NCBI GenBank assembly: GCA_934193545.1
Contig: CAKPVL010000003.1
Coordinates: 1 to 64,000 of the forward strand
Direction: 5' to 3'
Length of the DNA: 64,000 nucleotides
Source: an uncultured Granulicatella sp.
Lineage (GTDB): Bacteria; Bacillota; Bacilli; Lactobacillales; Aerococcaceae
Shown: piece after piece, positions 44,497-53,132 of the stretch
Layout: every line of letters starts with the position of its first letter
Position numbering within the stretch: the first letter of the stretch is position 1
Translations under genes and position numbers: made by a program
The notes under the pieces: model-generated
The model's database searches: none
Seen by the model: only the letters and a program-made list of their open reading frames with translations
Told to the model about the DNA's origin: nothing

Positions 44497-45275
44497 AGCA
44501 AGCCTCTTTCTTCCATACGGAATAGCTTGATGGCATTTTGTGTTGTTTGGGCCGCCACTTCTTCCCAAGCAAGGCCACGTTCTTTGGCGATCGTTTCAAC
44601 CACATAGCGCGTATAACCGGGTTCGTTTCTCTTTCCACGGTATGGCACTGGGGCTAAATACGGTGCGTCGGTTTCCACTAGCATACGGTCGAATGGAACT
44701 AATTTTGCACATTCGCGAACTTGCGGCGCATTTTTGAACGTCGTCACACCGCTAAAGGAAATATGCATGCCTAAGTCCAAGAAACGCTTCATAAATTCCA
44801 CGTCGCCATTATAACTATGCATAATGCCCCCGATATCTTGAATGCCTTCTTCTTTTAGAATCTTGTAGCAATCTTCAGTCGCATCACGATTATGAATTAC
44901 AATCGGCAGTTTCATTTCTTTAGCAATCGCGATTTGGCGACGGAACACCTTATCTTGTTCCTCGGGCGTTGAATCTTTCCAATAATAATCCAGACCCATT
45001 TCCCCCATCGCAACCACTTGCGGATGTGTCAAACGTTGCTGTAGCCATTCCTCGATTTCAATATTGTAGCGGTAAGCCTCGGTTGGATGCCATCCGATAA
45101 TCGAAACCACTTCTTTGAACTCTTCGCTAAGCTCCAGACTACGCGTAATCGTGTCCGTATCGAATCCCACCACCGCAAAACGCGTCACTGCTAGCTCCTT
45201 TGCACGCGCGATGACCTCTTTTTCTTCTCCTTCAAACGCAGATACATTTAAATGCGTATGCGTATCAAAAATCAT
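44493..45275 (-). CDS. tatD: TatD-family metal-dependent deoxyribonuclease
   Basis: 260-residue cytosolic TIM-barrel hydrolase: DTHTHLN at the N-terminus, GEMGLDYYW, PIVIHNRDA, HSYNGD and ETDAPYLAPVPYRGKRNEP, which provide the metal ligands. First of the tatD-rnmV-ksgA cluster, 11 bases after the MBL-fold gene. Confidence 0.95.
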   Translation of the reverse strand: MIFDTHTHLNVSAFEGEEKEVIARAKELAVTRFAVVGFDTDTITRSLELSEEFKEVVSIIGWHPTEAYRYNIEIEEWLQQRLTHPQVVAMGEMGLDYYWKDSTPEEQDKVFRRQIAIAKEMKLPIVIHNRDATEDCYKILKEEGIQDIGGIMHSYNGDVEFMKRFLDLGMHISFSGVTTFKNAPQVRECAKLVPFDRMLVETDAPYLAPVPYRGKRNEPGYTRYVVETIAKERGLAWEEVAAQTTQNAIKLFRMEERGLL

Positions 45276-45286
45276 AATTTCGCCTC

Positions 45287-45925
45287 TTATCTTGTTGCGC
45301 CATTTAAGAATGGGTTTGTCGCAATTTCATCTTTTAGCGTTGTTGGTTCCCCGTGTCCTGGGAAAATCACTGTTTCAGCAGGTAACGGCAATAAGTATTT
45401 GTGGATGCCTTCCATTAACTCCTTATGGCTTCCGTATGGGAAATCACTACGTCCAACGCTGCCTTTAAACATCACGTCTCCGCCGATGACAAATCCATTT
45501 TCTCTAAAAATAAAGATGGTTCCACCAGGAGAGTGCCCTGGAATGTGTGCTAATTCTGGTTCAAAGCTTCCGATTTTCCATTTGCCCATTTCTTTAGGGA
45601 AATAACCGTCCGCTGGCTTCACTGTAATATTTTCGCCAGAGTAGTATGAACGGTTCAATTCTGGATCATGTAAAAATACTTTCTCCAACTCGTTCATATA
45701 CATTGGAATATTGTACTCTTCACGAAGTGCGTCAACGGCTCCGATATGGTCTCCGTGCGCATGTGTTAGTACAATCGCAACAGGTTTCAATTCTTCTTCT
45801 TTAATTAGTTGTTTGATGTCCTCGGCTTGAGCGCCTGGGTCAAAAATCACTGTTTCTTTATTATCGTCAATTAAAAAGTAGACATTTTCTTCTAAACGTC
45901 CTACTGGAATGCTTAATAACTCCAT
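45287..45925 (-). CDS. MBL-fold metallohydrolase (glyoxalase II-like)
   Basis: 212 residues of metallo-beta-lactamase fold with the zinc motif THAHGDHIG, then HIPGHSPGG and FPGHGEPT. It is the small YqgX/YcbL-like type, often annotated as hydroxyacylglutathione hydrolase, but the substrate is unproven. It is probably co-transcribed with tatD downstream. Confidence 0.93.
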   Translation of the reverse strand: MELLSIPVGRLEENVYFLIDDNKETVIFDPGAQAEDIKQLIKEEELKPVAIVLTHAHGDHIGAVDALREEYNIPMYMNELEKVFLHDPELNRSYYSGENITVKPADGYFPKEMGKWKIGSFEPELAHIPGHSPGGTIFIFRENGFVIGGDVMFKGSVGRSDFPYGSHKELMEGIHKYLLPLPAETVIFPGHGEPTTLKDEIATNPFLNGATR

Positions 45926-45944
45926 TTGGTTTCCTCCTGTAATT

Positions 45945-46955
45945 TTAATTCTTTTCTTTTAATAAATGAATCTCCATTTCCAAGGCTTCAATAGTTGCCA
46001 TCATTGTCTCAAATGCCGGAGCCTCTCCGAAAAACATTTCTTCCATTCTATCATAATCGGATTTGAGTTCACTCAATCGATATGAATCTGGTAATAAACG
46101 AATTTTTCCCAAAGTAGCTTCCTCATAATGTGCCCATTTTCTCGGATAAAATTTTTCTTTAAAATCCACGACTTTCTTCAGCAACTCCATCTGTTCTAAG
46201 GATGATTTCTTATACTTCGTTCGAGCAATACAATAAACATCATAATAATGCCTAGCATACCGAAGAGGAATCTTACTATTCTTTGGTCGATGTGCTTCAT
46301 GATGTAGAATTGTTAATTTTTCCCAAAAAGTTCGCTCTGGAAGAACTGCTCTAACAGAAATGCCTTGCCCAATAAATAGCTGTGGATATACTTTCCAGAT
46401 TTCAGGAACAACATCTAGCCTTTCAGAAGGAGTCCAAGCTGCAAGAGCTCCAATCTCTATACGTACCACCGGTTTCACATAATCAATTTGATACTTTGAA
46501 GCATACTCAAATAAAATAGTTTGTGGATTTTGAATATCTATCTCTATTTTAACCGGTTCTTCCAATATCTTTGAAAAATCTGCTCTCATTTGCGACAATA
46601 ATTTTTCAGCAATAAAGATTGCAGTTCTTTGATTCAATTCAGCTCCAAATTGTTGCTGTTTCCTATTTGAGCGCTCGTTCCAAGGTTCATCTTTTTCATA
46701 ACCTAGCACTCGCCAATCGAGAATTAGATCAATATCTTCTGAAAAGCGTTCGATTAGTTGATAACATTTGGACAGACTTGTTCCTCCTTTAAAAGAGAAA
46801 CTCTCTTTCCATTTACTATATGAGAACAAATAATTCAAAATAAAACAAACCCAATAATCTTTTTCTAAGATTCTCTCGCTGACTCCTAATCGATTAGAAG
46901 CATTTCTTAGAACAGATTCCAGCTCTTGACTCTTCACTAATTTAAACGTAAACAT
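45945..46955 (-). CDS. AbiEii-family nucleotidyltransferase toxin
   Basis: 336 residues. The nucleotidyltransferase core FKGGTSLSKCYQLIERFSEDIDLIL (near 56-82) holds the G-[GT]-S and D-x-D motifs of the AbiEii family. The rest is helical, with KLTILHHEAHR and RHYYDVYCI as in family members. It is the toxin half of a type IV-like AbiE module, which can block phage by inhibiting growth. It starts 4 bases after the antitoxin gene. AT-rich composition relative to neighbours suggests transfer. Confidence 0.9.
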   Translation of the reverse strand: MFTFKLVKSQELESVLRNASNRLGVSERILEKDYWVCFILNYLFSYSKWKESFSFKGGTSLSKCYQLIERFSEDIDLILDWRVLGYEKDEPWNERSNRKQQQFGAELNQRTAIFIAEKLLSQMRADFSKILEEPVKIEIDIQNPQTILFEYASKYQIDYVKPVVRIEIGALAAWTPSERLDVVPEIWKVYPQLFIGQGISVRAVLPERTFWEKLTILHHEAHRPKNSKIPLRYARHYYDVYCIARTKYKKSSLEQMELLKKVVDFKEKFYPRKWAHYEEATLGKIRLLPDSYRLSELKSDYDRMEEMFFGEAPAFETMMATIEALEMEIHLLKEKN

Positions 46956-46959
46956 CAGA

Positions 46960-47559
46960 TTATTCCCCTATCTTTCGAATGATTCTATAAACCCAGGCAG
47001 TCGTAGATTTACTTTCTTCTAAAAGTCGAATTCGATCTTGCTCACTTAACTTATTTCTCAATAATTCAATATGCCGCTGTGTAATATGTTCCTTCCCAAG
47101 GGCCTTTATAGCCTGCACTATCATTGCTGTTAAAGTAGACATTCTAGAAATTTCACTATTACTCGTTTTTTTGAACCTAATTGTAGTATATCCGAATGTA
47201 TACTCTGCATATCGTCCATCAGAAATATATAACCACTTATTTGGAACTTGCGTTGATAAACCCAACAAATTCAAAGCAGTATTTCCAGAAGGAGCAATCG
47301 TCCAGTTGTGCTTCCTCGCTATGGCTGTAGCTACTTCATTGGCTGATGGAGATTCATACTCACCTACTATTTCAATGAATTTTGGATTATAATATACGCC
47401 ATTGATTATTCTTTGAATTTCACCATTTTCCACCATTCGATTTATCGTTTTTCGCACAGTTTCATAATCAGCAATATCAAGAAAATCGTTTACTATGAAA
47501 ATAGCATTTTCGGGCATCGAGGCAATCCTTTCCCAAATAGCAAACTTATAACTAGTCAT
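46960..47559 (-). CDS. AbiEi-like antitoxin/transcriptional autorepressor (DUF6088 type)
   Basis: 199 residues. The N-terminal part resembles a winged-helix DNA-binding domain (IVNDFLDIADYETVRKTINRMVENGEIQRIINGVYY), followed by an AbiEi-like C-terminal domain (TIAPSGNTALNLLGLSTQVPNKWLYISDGR). It probably binds the perfect operator at 47573-47604 and neutralises the toxin. The ATG at 47559 has GGGAGGAAG upstream. Confidence 0.88.
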   Translation of the reverse strand: MTSYKFAIWERIASMPENAIFIVNDFLDIADYETVRKTINRMVENGEIQRIINGVYYNPKFIEIVGEYESPSANEVATAIARKHNWTIAPSGNTALNLLGLSTQVPNKWLYISDGRYAEYTFGYTTIRFKKTSNSEISRMSTLTAMIVQAIKALGKEHITQRHIELLRNKLSEQDRIRLLEESKSTTAWVYRIIRKIGE

Positions 47560-47572
47560 ACTTCTTCCTCCC

Positions 47573-47612
47573 TTGTCCCAAAAATTATATACTTTTTGGG
47601 ACAAATTAGCAA
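47573..47612 (-). promoter_or_regulatory. AbiE promoter with perfect 12-bp operator
   Basis: TTGTCCCAAAAA (47573-47584), 8 bases, then TTTTTGGGACAA (47593-47604): a perfect inverted repeat. On the minus strand the -10 TATAAT lies in its centre (47584-47589) and a -35 TTGCTA lies 17 bases upstream (47607-47612). A repressor here would directly block the promoter. Confidence 0.88.
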
Positions 47613-47643
47613 CTGCTTCTTTTTCACCTCTGTCCATCAAAAA

Positions 47644-47668
47644 ACGCCCAAGCATCGTGCTCGGACGT
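47644..47668 (-). terminator. queT terminator
   Basis: ACGCCCAAGC and GCTCGGACGT pair with G-U pairs in the minus-strand RNA, followed by TTTTTTG. It separates queT from the AbiE module. Confidence 0.85.
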
Positions 47669-47675
47669 CTGTTGA

Positions 47676-48185
47676 TTAATCATTGATTAATTTTTTCAAA
47701 TCGATGGCTTTGTTTAATGCCGTCATCAACGGAATACCCGCTAATAATACGACGATTTCGCCAAAAAATGTTTGCGCGTAACTTAACCAGAATGGTAATT
47801 CTAGCACTAAGTTCAATTCAATCGCTACTAAGAAAATCATCACACTGAAGACACCTGCTAAAACAAACATACGTGTTTTAACATCTTTCACTGATTTGAA
47901 GATCAATGCGCTGATTGCGAATGAAACAATAGTATGTCCTAATCCGAATACTAAGTCGTGCCAACCTAGACCAGACGCTGACATAAATACTGAGTTGACA
48001 AGTAATACACCGGCAACCACACCGATTCCGTATTTTCTGTCAAAAGCGAATAAGTGGTTCAACATTTCCGCAATACGGAATTGAATATTTCCAAATGCCA
48101 TAAATGCTGTTAATGATGTAACGACCACATATAGCGCTGCGACGATTGCGTTAATCACAATCAATTTTGTTTTTTTATTTTGCAT
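47676..48185 (-). CDS. queT: Queuosine precursor transporter QueT
   Basis: 169-residue S component of an ECF-type importer, with about five to six hydrophobic helices. INAIVAALYVVVTSLTAF and IQFRIAEMLNHLFAFDRKYGIGVVAGV are QueT signature blocks. It imports preQ1-type precursors for tRNA queuosine. It is controlled by a preQ1-I riboswitch that overlaps its ribosome binding site. Confidence 0.95.
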   Translation of the reverse strand: MQNKKTKLIVINAIVAALYVVVTSLTAFMAFGNIQFRIAEMLNHLFAFDRKYGIGVVAGVLLVNSVFMSASGLGWHDLVFGLGHTIVSFAISALIFKSVKDVKTRMFVLAGVFSVMIFLVAIELNLVLELPFWLSYAQTFFGEIVVLLAGIPLMTALNKAIDLKKLIND

Positions 48186-48192
48186 GTTACTG

Positions 48193-48236
48193 CCTCCTAG
48201 TTTTTTTATTGAGGGATGGTTTCGAACCTCATCGGC
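48193..48236 (-). ncRNA. PreQ1-I riboswitch of queT
   Basis: The minus strand reads GAGGTTCGAAACCATCCCTC, then AATAAAAAAACTA directly followed by GGAGG. This is the preQ1-I pseudoknot layout: a GAGG...CCCTC stem, an A-rich tail, and a final segment that carries the Shine-Dalgarno sequence (GGAGG, 48193-48197). Ligand binding should hide the ribosome binding site and block translation. Confidence 0.92.
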
Positions 48237-48333
48237 AAAAAAATCGCCACGAGCTATTGTACTACAAACCGTTTCAGATTGGTAGTCATAGCATTAAAAA
48301 TAACTAGCAAAATAAATTTATCTACTTTTAATA

Positions 48334-48894
48334 TCACCCTTCTCCAATATAGTCTTTAAATTTCTTCTTGCACCGCTTATGAGCTCCCTTGATGGACGTG
48401 ACCGATTTATCGAAATGGTCCGCCATCTCCTCAAAAGTCGCACCGTCCAATACTCCTAAAAACACATCCCTTTCAAAGCGGGAAAGGTGATGAAAGTATT
48501 CCTCCGCTTCTTCATGCAGAAGCACTTGCCGCTCGCACGAATCCACCGATGCTGAGAGCAATGCGAGTTCCGCCTTTTCACCGCGAACGACTAACTCATG
48601 GGGAATGAGTCGCTGCCTGTGTTCCCGGCGCAGGCACTCCACTGCTAGATTCTTCAGGCAACGCTGGTAGTAGCCAGCAAATGAGACGGCATGGTTTTCA
48701 TCGTATTTATGCACCGCCCGAAGCATCATAATTCGAGCCTCTTGCGCAAAATCGTCCTGATCCATTTCATGAAAAAAATAATGGTGATGAATGCTCATAA
48801 TCAATGGATCAAAACGCCTCAATAATTCGGTTATCGCTTCCTCTTCATCCTCCTTTGCTAAATGGACAACCTCCGCTAACCCTTTTTCTTCCAT
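48334..48894 (-). CDS. ComX/SigH-like alternative sigma factor
   Basis: 186-residue small sigma-70-type factor. Region 2 (TELLRRFDPLIMSIHHHYFFHEMDQDDFAQEARIMMLRAVHKYDE) and region 4 (FERDVFLGVLDGATFEEMADHFDKSVTSIKGAHKRCKKKF) are present and region 3 is short, as in competence sigma factors ComX and SigH. The start at 48894 follows AGGAGG. No competence genes lie nearby in the window, so a competence role is an inference from family. Confidence 0.85.
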   Translation of the reverse strand: MEEKGLAEVVHLAKEDEEEAITELLRRFDPLIMSIHHHYFFHEMDQDDFAQEARIMMLRAVHKYDENHAVSFAGYYQRCLKNLAVECLRREHRQRLIPHELVVRGEKAELALLSASVDSCERQVLLHEEAEEYFHHLSRFERDVFLGVLDGATFEEMADHFDKSVTSIKGAHKRCKKKFKDYIGEG

Positions 48895-48949
48895 AAAATA
48901 TCCTCCTATTTTAGTGTCAGCTCTAGTATATCCGCAGAAATACGCAAAA

Positions 48950-48980
48950 AACCTTGTCTTTCTCATAGAAAAACAAGGTT
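48950..48980 (-). terminator. Terminator of the ArAE-type exporter gene
   Basis: AACCTTGT and ACAAGGTT pair, with inner TTTCT/AGAAA pairing. TTTTTTG follows on the minus strand. It lies just upstream of the sigma factor gene. Confidence 0.85.
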
Positions 48981-49060
48981 AAAGATGAATTGTTCGAATC
49001 GTTTGTTTTGAAAAGTAACTGTCGGATTAATTCCTACCCTTTCTTCAAAGAGCAATAAAC

Positions 49061-50038
49061 CTATTCTTTTTCTCCGACCTTCTTGAAATAATGAACGCCG
49101 TACGTTTGGAAGAAATCTACTTTCAATTGTACAAATCGTTTCAAATCGCGCAATAACTGGTATAACTGCGCACGTTTTTCGAATTCACGGCGCGTTTGTG
49201 GCAGTGGCCGTTCACGAAATTGTTCCAACAAGTCTTCAATGTCATCGATTAATTGACTCGCGGTATTTTGTTCCGCCAACTGCTGTGCGGTCTGTTTAAA
49301 CATCTCCGACAGAATCGCCATCTCTTCGCCGTCCCAGCGGAATTCATTTAAGTTAGCAGCCATGATTTCTAACAACTTGCTTTGATCGCGGCGCATTTCA
49401 AAATATTGATAATCGTAAGTCACTTCTTTTGTTAAATGGTTCTCTGCTTCGAGTCTGACATATTCGCGTGCCTCGCTTAATTTTTCCTTCAACAACTGAA
49501 GCACTTCGCCATCATTTTTCCCGTTTCCAATCGTCAGGAATCCCGACATTTTCAAGAGAACCTCACGCATCTTATCCTCGATTTCCTCTCGGACACGTTC
49601 GATTTCTTGGCGATACGACGGCATATACCAGTTCAGTAAAATCGCCACGCCGGCCCCAATGGTAACCAGCAAGAGTTCATTGACGAAGAGTTCGAAAGTG
49701 AGTTGTTGCTGCGTCCAAAGATGAATCACGAGGACGGTACTTGGCGCCACGCCGATGTCCACTTTTAAAAGATACGCTAAAGGAACGTAGCAAAGAAGAT
49801 ACAACCCGAAACTGGTCACGTCGAATCCAAAAACAGCGAATATCCCCATTCCAATCACAAGCGCTAAAACGGCTGCCGCAAGCCTTTGACCGGTTGCCGC
49901 AAGCGAAACCTTCTTTGTGTCCATGACACTAAGAATCGCAATAATAGCTGCTGCAGATGGTGTCGATAACTGAAGGGCCTGTGCCACGAGTAGCGCCACA
50001 AATGCCGATACAATGACCTTTGCAATTTTAAGCTTCAT
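49061..50038 (-). CDS. Aromatic acid exporter family (ArAE/FUSC-like) membrane protein
   Basis: 325 residues. The first ~135 residues carry about five hydrophobic helices with SAFVALLVAQALQLSTPSAAAIIAILSVMDTKK, the ArAE_1 start. The remaining ~190 residues form a charged helical cytosolic domain ending HYFKKVGEKE. Members are predicted exporters; the substrate is not known. Its start overlaps the ogt stop by 11 bases. Confidence 0.88.
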   Translation of the reverse strand: MKLKIAKVIVSAFVALLVAQALQLSTPSAAAIIAILSVMDTKKVSLAATGQRLAAAVLALVIGMGIFAVFGFDVTSFGLYLLCYVPLAYLLKVDIGVAPSTVLVIHLWTQQQLTFELFVNELLLVTIGAGVAILLNWYMPSYRQEIERVREEIEDKMREVLLKMSGFLTIGNGKNDGEVLQLLKEKLSEAREYVRLEAENHLTKEVTYDYQYFEMRRDQSKLLEIMAANLNEFRWDGEEMAILSEMFKQTAQQLAEQNTASQLIDDIEDLLEQFRERPLPQTRREFEKRAQLYQLLRDLKRFVQLKVDFFQTYGVHYFKKVGEKE

Positions 50039-50567
50039 GCCTTTCTCCTTTCATGACTCTGTCTTTTACCACGCTATGCCCTTCAAGAGTTAGGAGCGCG
50101 CGTTTTCGTTCCACGCCTCCTGCATAACCTGTTAATGCTCCTGTTGTGGCTACGACGCGGTGGCATGGCACAAAGAGACTGATGGGGTTTCTTCCGATGG
50201 CTGTCCCCACCGCACGCGAGGAAGTCTTTCGCCCTAGCTTTTCGCCGACACGTTCGGCCACGTCTTTATACGTCCACACGGTTTGATAGGGGATTTCTGT
50301 TAAGACGGCCCACACCGCTTTTTGGAAGGCTGTCCCTCCTACAAATGCAATCGGCACAGCAGACGCAACATCGTCCACTCCTTGGAAATAGTCTTCCAGC
50401 GCCTGTTTTACATGCTTCCACAACGGCAACGAATCGTCCCATATTGGTTTTTCCACAAAGGCGCACTCGTATTTTTGCCCTGCAAACCATAATCCCGTCA
50501 ACGACTGCCCGTCGCTAGATGCAATGATGGTTCCTAATGGTGTTTCTATCTTCGTTAAAACCGCCAT
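50028..50567 (-). CDS. ogt: Methylated-DNA-protein cysteine methyltransferase
   Basis: 179-residue suicide DNA-repair protein that removes alkyl groups from O6-methylguanine. The acceptor Cys is C135 in LFVPCHRVV. The helix-turn-helix segment AFQKAVWAVLTEIPYQTVWTYKDVA and GRNPI precede it. It is probably in one transcript with the ArAE-type gene. Confidence 0.95.
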   Translation of the reverse strand: MAVLTKIETPLGTIIASSDGQSLTGLWFAGQKYECAFVEKPIWDDSLPLWKHVKQALEDYFQGVDDVASAVPIAFVGGTAFQKAVWAVLTEIPYQTVWTYKDVAERVGEKLGRKTSSRAVGTAIGRNPISLFVPCHRVVATTGALTGYAGGVERKRALLTLEGHSVVKDRVMKGERHEA

Positions 50568-50653
50568 GGCGCACTCCCCTCGTTTTTCATTACAAATCTA
50601 TTTTTCTATTATATAATATTTTCTATCGAATGAAATAGGAAAGGAGCACATTC

Positions 50654-51655
50654 ATGCTCATTAACGAAGCCGTTTTACATATTTTAGATAAAAATTCAGG
50701 AAACTTACTCTTATCACAGGCTCCCCTGCAACTGGGCGATCCATTTCTCATTGAATACATTACAAAACTCGTAGATAAAATCAAAAAAGGCGACCCGCAT
50801 ATCGGTCAATTAGCTGCGGACGAACCGCTTCTTGGGTACCTTGCAGACGAAGGCATTTCTTTCTTAGAAAAGACACAACAGTTAGCAGATAAGCTCTTTG
50901 CTCTTATCGCTCCAGCAGAAGAAATCGGACCAGCAGACTACCTATTCTTCACAGGAACAAGCGATACAGGCGGCACACTGTTTGGAATGATTCGCCTCGA
51001 TTACAGCTCAAAAGTCACTCACTTTGTCGATTACGAAGGCGAAGCCGTTAGCAATACGATTTTACAAAATCACGCTATTTTACCAAACGCGACGCAAAAA
51101 CCGTCGGAAGCGTTCCTCGTAGATTTATCAAACGGAAACTATACCTTAATCGAGAAAAAAGTGGTAATCGAAGGCCAAAAGACAGCTTATTTCTCTGAAA
51201 AGTTCTTAGAAATCACGGTGCCAGTCACAACGAAAGAGCAAATCAAGGAAATCAAAAAAACAGTCACTCATATCGCGAAAAAACACGACGAGGAACCGTA
51301 CAAAGCGCTGGCAACGACGCAACAAGCCATCTTCCACCAGCTCGAAGAACAGGACGAAATCGACGCCGCAGCTATCTTCGACAAGGTGTTCGAGGAAAAA
51401 CCGCTCGCACGTGAAGCCGCACAGTTGGCCATCACTGAAGAACGTGTTCCTGAGAAAATCGCCGTAACGAACGTGCCAAAATACGAACGCAAATATAGTA
51501 AGCAAAAATTCAAACTCGACAACGGGATCGAGATTACCATTCCAAGTGAAATCTACGAAAACAAGGAAATGGTCGAATTCATCAACAATCCAGACGGTTC
51601 TGTTTCGGTACTGATCAAAAATATCGAGAGTATCTTAAATAAATTTAACGCGTAA
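50654..51655 (+). CDS. Nucleoid-associated protein, YejK/NdpA family
   Basis: 333 residues matching the 37-kDa nucleoid-associated family: INEAVLHILDKNSGNLLLSQAPLQL at the N-terminus, DYLFFTGTSDTGGTLFGMIRLDYS in the core, and a C-terminal FKLDNGIEITIPSEIYENKEMVEFINNPDGSVSVLIKNI. DNA binding has been shown for the Gram-negative member; the role here is unknown. Monocistronic, AAAGGAG upstream. Confidence 0.9.
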   Translation: MLINEAVLHILDKNSGNLLLSQAPLQLGDPFLIEYITKLVDKIKKGDPHIGQLAADEPLLGYLADEGISFLEKTQQLADKLFALIAPAEEIGPADYLFFTGTSDTGGTLFGMIRLDYSSKVTHFVDYEGEAVSNTILQNHAILPNATQKPSEAFLVDLSNGNYTLIEKKVVIEGQKTAYFSEKFLEITVPVTTKEQIKEIKKTVTHIAKKHDEEPYKALATTQQAIFHQLEEQDEIDAAAIFDKVFEEKPLAREAAQLAITEERVPEKIAVTNVPKYERKYSKQKFKLDNGIEITIPSEIYENKEMVEFINNPDGSVSVLIKNIESILNKFNA

Positions 51656-51661
51656 CATCAA

Positions 51662-51698
51662 AAAGCTGCCTTCTCACTTTTCATGAGAAGACAGCTTT
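51662..51698. terminator. Bidirectional terminator between nucleoid protein and lipoprotein
   Basis: AAAGCTG/CAGCTTT and TTCTCA/TGAGAA arms with flanking T runs (CTTTTG) on both strands separate the convergent genes. Confidence 0.85.
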
Positions 51699-51705
51699 CT
51701 TTTGT

Positions 51706-52392
51706 TTATTTAAATTCTTTCCAGTCCATCTTTGTTAAATCGATGGTATCTTCTTGCTTCAATCCTAGGTCTTCGAGTTTGAACTCCATTTTTTCGAATT
51801 TCAAAGCATTTACTAGCGTCAACCCTGCTCCTTTTGGTTCCAGTTTGAACACTTTAGCATCGCCATTTCCTGTTCCAGACAAGAATTCAACCGTGTAGAG
51901 CAATCCGCCTTTGAAGAAACTAAAGGCACTTCTAGCTCCACCTGCTTCGGCAACGTAACTTTGATGCAAGATTTTTGGAGTCTTGCCATCTAAGTAGTAC
52001 GCCACGACCGTGAATGGTTTGCCATTCGAAGTATGTCCGATAAACAATTCATCCACTCCATCGTCATTGATGTCATAGAATAAATATTGCAGCGAATCTT
52101 TTTGCTTATTCAAGCTGTTGGCTGCCCAATATTCAAGCGGTACATTGAGTTTTCCAGCCACATCTGCGCCTAGTTCTTTTACAGTACGGATATCTTCAAA
52201 GACTTTCGCATACAATTCCTTATTATCTGGTTTAGGCGCAACGGTTGTCGTAGTCTCAGTCGTTGGAGCTGCCGTTGTAGCAGCTTGCGTCACTTGCGAC
52301 TTCTCGGCTCCTGCGTCTTTCGTCTGTCCATTTCCACAAGCACCTAATACTAGCGCTAGTAGCGTCATCATTCCTAAGTGAGCTCTTTTCAT
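51706..52392 (-). CDS. Lipoprotein of unknown function
   Basis: 228 residues. The lipobox LVLGACG ends the signal peptide near residue 19. A Thr/Ala-rich linker (about 35-55) precedes a globular domain with a calcium-EF-hand-like acidic loop FYDINDDGVDELFIGHTSNGKPF, as seen in VCBS or FG-GAP-like proteins. It is tethered outside the cell. No enzyme motif is recognised. It starts 17 bases after the rsmG stop and may be co-transcribed. Confidence 0.8.
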   Translation of the reverse strand: MKRAHLGMMTLLALVLGACGNGQTKDAGAEKSQVTQAATTAAPTTETTTTVAPKPDNKELYAKVFEDIRTVKELGADVAGKLNVPLEYWAANSLNKQKDSLQYLFYDINDDGVDELFIGHTSNGKPFTVVAYYLDGKTPKILHQSYVAEAGGARSAFSFFKGGLLYTVEFLSGTGNGDAKVFKLEPKGAGLTLVNALKFEKMEFKLEDLGLKQEDTIDLTKMDWKEFK

Positions 52393-52408
52393 CGTTCTCC
52401 TCCTTTGG

Positions 52409-53122
52409 TTATAATGGCTTCTTCAATGGAAGACCCGGTTTTCTTGGATACTTATTCGGTGTTTCCTTCGTCTTTAAAATCGTGACCACGTGACGGTTTC
52501 CGCCTTCATATGGCAAGTCGAAAGAGACGTCCCCTTCTACTTTTCCACCAAGAATCGCGATTGCTTTTTTCGCTTCTTCCAACTCAACTTCTGTATGCGC
52601 CGCTTTTAACGCGAGGAAATACCCCTGCTTTTTCACGAGCGGCATGCAAAATTCGCTCAATACACTAAGTTTGGCAACGGCACGAGCAGTCACCACATCA
52701 AACGATGCACGAAAATCCTTGTTTTGCCCAAACGTTTCAGCGCGGTCATGGAAACATTGCACGTCTTTTAGTCCAAGCGTCTCCACTAATGTATTCAAGA
52801 ATGTAATGCGTTTATTCAACGAGTCCACAATCGTCACCTTCAAGTCTGGGAAGACGATTTTCAGCGGAATACTTGGAAATCCTGCACCCGCACCCACGTC
52901 GCAAAGCGTTTGGTCGGTCAATTCATGATGAAATCCAAGCGCCAATGAATCGTAGAAATGCTTCAAGTACACGCCCTCTTCATCCGTAATTGCCGTCAAA
53001 TTCATCTTCTCATTCCATTCCACTAATAGATGGAAATATTGGTCGAACTGCTTCTTTTGCTCGTCCGATAATGTAATCCCATGCACTTCTTGGAGTCTTT
53101 GATAAAATTCTTCGGGTTTCAT
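52409..53122 (-). CDS. rsmG: 16S rRNA (guanine-527-N7)-methyltransferase RsmG
   Basis: 237-residue SAM-dependent methyltransferase, formerly GidB. It has the family's [30 protein letters not shown] and [18 protein letters not shown]. The ATG at 53122 follows GGAGG; the upstream in-frame start at 53152 is within mnmG. It follows mnmG by 10 bases, the conserved gidA-gidB pair. Confidence 0.96.
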   Translation of the reverse strand: MKPEEFYQRLQEVHGITLSDEQKKQFDQYFHLLVEWNEKMNLTAITDEEGVYLKHFYDSLALGFHHELTDQTLCDVGAGAGFPSIPLKIVFPDLKVTIVDSLNKRITFLNTLVETLGLKDVQCFHDRAETFGQNKDFRASFDVVTARAVAKLSVLSEFCMPLVKKQGYFLALKAAHTEVELEEAKKAIAILGGKVEGDVSFDLPYEGGNRHVVTILKTKETPNKYPRKPGLPLKKPL

Positions 53123-53132
53123 ACGCGCCTCC

